Under the pieces are notes generated by a model. That model was not told the DNA's origin. It searched no databases and saw only the letters and a list, made by a program, of their open reading frames with translations. Positions 62,732 through 64,000 of a DNA stretch of 64,000 nucleotides are shown piece after piece (the stretch's first letter is position 1; each line of letters begins with the position of its first letter). The stretch is from NCBI RefSeq assembly GCF_000332335.1, contig NZ_KB235948.1, positions 464,033 through 528,032 of the forward strand. The letters run 5' to 3'. The translations under genes were made by a program, and so were the position numbers. Origin of the DNA: Kamptonema formosum PCC 10802 (lineage in GTDB: Bacteria; Cyanobacteriota; Cyanobacteriia; Cyanobacteriales; Oscillatoriaceae).

Positions 62732-62889
62732 CCCAAAAAGTCATAAACTTTAGCGATAGCCTGAGCCCAGGCAGAAAAGCAGTAATAAACTGGGTTTCTT
62801 TGGGTTATCAGACCGTAATTTCATTGCTCCCATTCCAAGAAACCCGGTTTCTGGTATTACAATACCGGCGAGCAAAGAGTTGGGAACAG

Positions 62890-63675
62890 TCAGCCGGCGG
62901 CGGCAGCCTCTATAATAAACCTCGCCAACTCACAAAAACCGTCTCCTTCGGCACCGGCGGTGACGCAAACCGGCAGGTGCTGCAACTGACCGGCATATTC
63001 CAGCACATTCGCCACCCCCACCGAAACCGGAAAGCAGGTGGCATCAAACAAACTCTCATCATTGGGACTGTCCCCCACCGTCACAACCTGCGCCGGCGCT
63101 ATTGCGGGAAAATAATCCCGCAGCACCTGCAGCACAGCCTGAGCCTTATCCTGTCCCACCGGCTTGATGTGGCACTGTACCGAACTGTAGGTAAAACCCC
63201 AGCCTAGCTCATAGCACAAAAAATTCATTTTGTCAAGGTCTGCCTGGACCAGACCGGCAACATCAAATGTCCAGTCAGTAATGCGAAAGCGGCTGTCGCC
63301 TGACTCCTGAATTTGGGGAAACCTAGACTTGAGGGAAGCAAAAGCATCAGCGAGCCGCTGCCGGTGATCGGCAGAGTCGGAAATGGGCGTGATGGGCACC
63401 GGCGCATCCTGACCGGCTCTATAGAACAGCCCACCATTTTCGGCTATCGCACCGGCAGCGGGCAAATAGCTGGCCAGCCCACTCACCCACCCAGCGGAGC
63501 GACCAGTGACAATTAGAACTTGAATGCCGGCAGCAGCCAGATCCTCTAGGGCTTGCAGCAAAGCCGGGGTAAATTTGCCCCGGCGCGTCAGGGTGCCATC
63601 CATATCCGTGGCCACCAGACGAATATTTCTCAACTTTCCGGCAGCACGAGCCTGAGATAAGGTTAAAAAAGGCAT
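62890..63675 (-). CDS. HAD-IIB superfamily phosphatase
   Basis: 261 residues. HAD motif I D-M-D-G-T-L near 24-29, motif II I-V-T-G-R-S near 55-60, motif III Lys in I-K-P-V-G-Q-D-K near 167-174, and motif IV G-D-S-P-N-D near 200-205, with an alpha/beta cap between motifs II and III (C2B cap). Relatives include Cof-type sugar phosphatases, sucrose-phosphatase and mannosyl-3-phosphoglycerate phosphatase; the substrate cannot be chosen here. The first ~18 residues (F-L-T-L-S-Q-A-R-A-A-G-K) precede the fold. Divergent from the gene at 63716. Confidence 0.9.
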   Translation of the reverse strand: MPFLTLSQARAAGKLRNIRLVATDMDGTLTRRGKFTPALLQALEDLAAAGIQVLIVTGRSAGWVSGLASYLPAAGAIAENGGLFYRAGQDAPVPITPISDSADHRQRLADAFASLKSRFPQIQESGDSRFRITDWTFDVAGLVQADLDKMNFLCYELGWGFTYSSVQCHIKPVGQDKAQAVLQVLRDYFPAIAPAQVVTVGDSPNDESLFDATCFPVSVGVANVLEYAGQLQHLPVCVTAGAEGDGFCELARFIIEAAAAG

Positions 63676-63715
63676 AAAGTAGGGGCTATCCTAGAAGCTG
63701 ATTGCACGCTTATTT

Positions 63716-64000
63716 ATGGCCAAACTCTCACCTGACAGGCAAAATCACCTATCCATCCAAGAAGCGGCGCGGGCCGGCATTCACAAGCCGATTTTGGCAG
63801 CGCTGTACAGAGCCCACAGCCAGCCGTCCTTAGCGGACGGAGAGACGGGTTTGGGGATTTCTCCAGCGAACCGGATCAAGCTCGAGCAACTCAACACGTT
63901 GCCGGAACAAATCCACTGTGCCGCCAGTACCATCCGCAGTCTGAGTGAGAATCTGGCCAAAGAGGGGTGGGCGGCGTCTGACTTGTGGCACGCAGAAAAG
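63716..64000 (+). CDS. Conserved cyanobacterial protein, 3' end outside the window
   Basis: The ATG at 63716 opens a frame that stays open to the window end (95 codons). It reads M-A-K-L-S-P-D-R-Q-N-H-L-S-I-Q-E-A-A, G-I-H-K-P-I-L-A-A-L-Y, D-G-E-T-G-L-G-I-S-P-A-N-R-I and A-A-S-T-I-R-S-L-S-E-N-L, a pattern I associate with larger cyanobacterial hypothetical proteins, possibly wall- or peptidoglycan-related. The function is not known to me and the diagnostic part is cut off. Confidence 0.65.
   Translation, partial: MAKLSPDRQNHLSIQEAARAGIHKPILAALYRAHSQPSLADGETGLGISPANRIKLEQLNTLPEQIHCAASTIRSLSENLAKEGWAASDLWHAEK

Overview
The window comes from a cyanobacterium, most likely a filamentous one. It carries a ferredoxin-type heme oxygenase of the phycobilin pathway, an SLH-domain/OprB-type porin, a bifunctional RibBA, DUF1822, DUF928 and CHASE2 proteins, filamentous-haemagglutinin exoproteins, Mo-dependent nitrogenase C-terminal domain proteins, and at least nine copies of the HIP1 octamer GCGATCGC (for example 7932, 19942, 21576, 32906, 41454, 49828, 50205, 59784, 60746). 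Intergenic DNA is very rich in short repeats: tandem arrays with 7, 10, 21, 26, 74 and 165 bp periods, MITE-like elements, and a recurring hairpin containing AGAAACCCGGTTTCT. I found no tRNA, rRNA or CRISPR array.

Layout. 1-5500: end of a DUF255/thioredoxin-domain gene, a 26-bp repeat array, ftsI with an FtsL-like gene upstream (minus strand), a repeat-rich lipoprotein, a glutathione S-transferase and a small secreted protein. 5500-7760: about 2.2 kb of non-standard DNA, with a 74-bp palindromic repeat and then thirteen units of a 165-bp tandem repeat. 7878-12061: ribBA, an orphan-looking DNA methyltransferase, argC. 12.1-15.0 kb: an accessory island with a MITE, a two-gene minus-strand operon (91-aa protein plus SWIM zinc-finger protein), a decayed copy of its first gene, two plus-strand terminators and two small ribbon-helix-helix-like genes. 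15.1-24.4 kb: eno, gloA, porin, clpB, htpG.

25.2-29.5 kb: an apparent operon of an ECF-like sigma factor, a DUF1822 protein, and a fused CHAT protease / zinc ribbon / Ser-Thr kinase / membrane protein. This is the best candidate for an undescribed signalling or effector system in the window. 29.9-38.4 kb: Uma2 nuclease, tandem repeats, an MqsRA-like toxin-antitoxin pair, rpmB, a 1431-residue hybrid histidine kinase, miaA. 38.5-42.7 kb: gyrB split by a 435-residue HNH-type intein, then heme oxygenase.

43-51.3 kb: an exoprotein/signalling cluster with a truncated FHA copy, an intact FHA exoprotein, a 24-unit 21-bp array, a decayed CHAT gene, DUF928, a CHASE2-cyclase, and a detached FHA C-terminal fragment. 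51.3-58 kb: cupin, SLH protein, candidate ncRNA, heptamer array, Mo-nitrogenase C-terminal protein, mfd. 58-64 kb: CorC/CNNM-type transporter, cdd, a type II restriction-modification locus whose methylase end and endonuclease gene were tandemly duplicated (one endonuclease copy is frameshifted), a HAD phosphatase, and the start of a conserved cyanobacterial gene.

Gene calls rest on reading the translated sequence and remembered family motifs. No database search was run.
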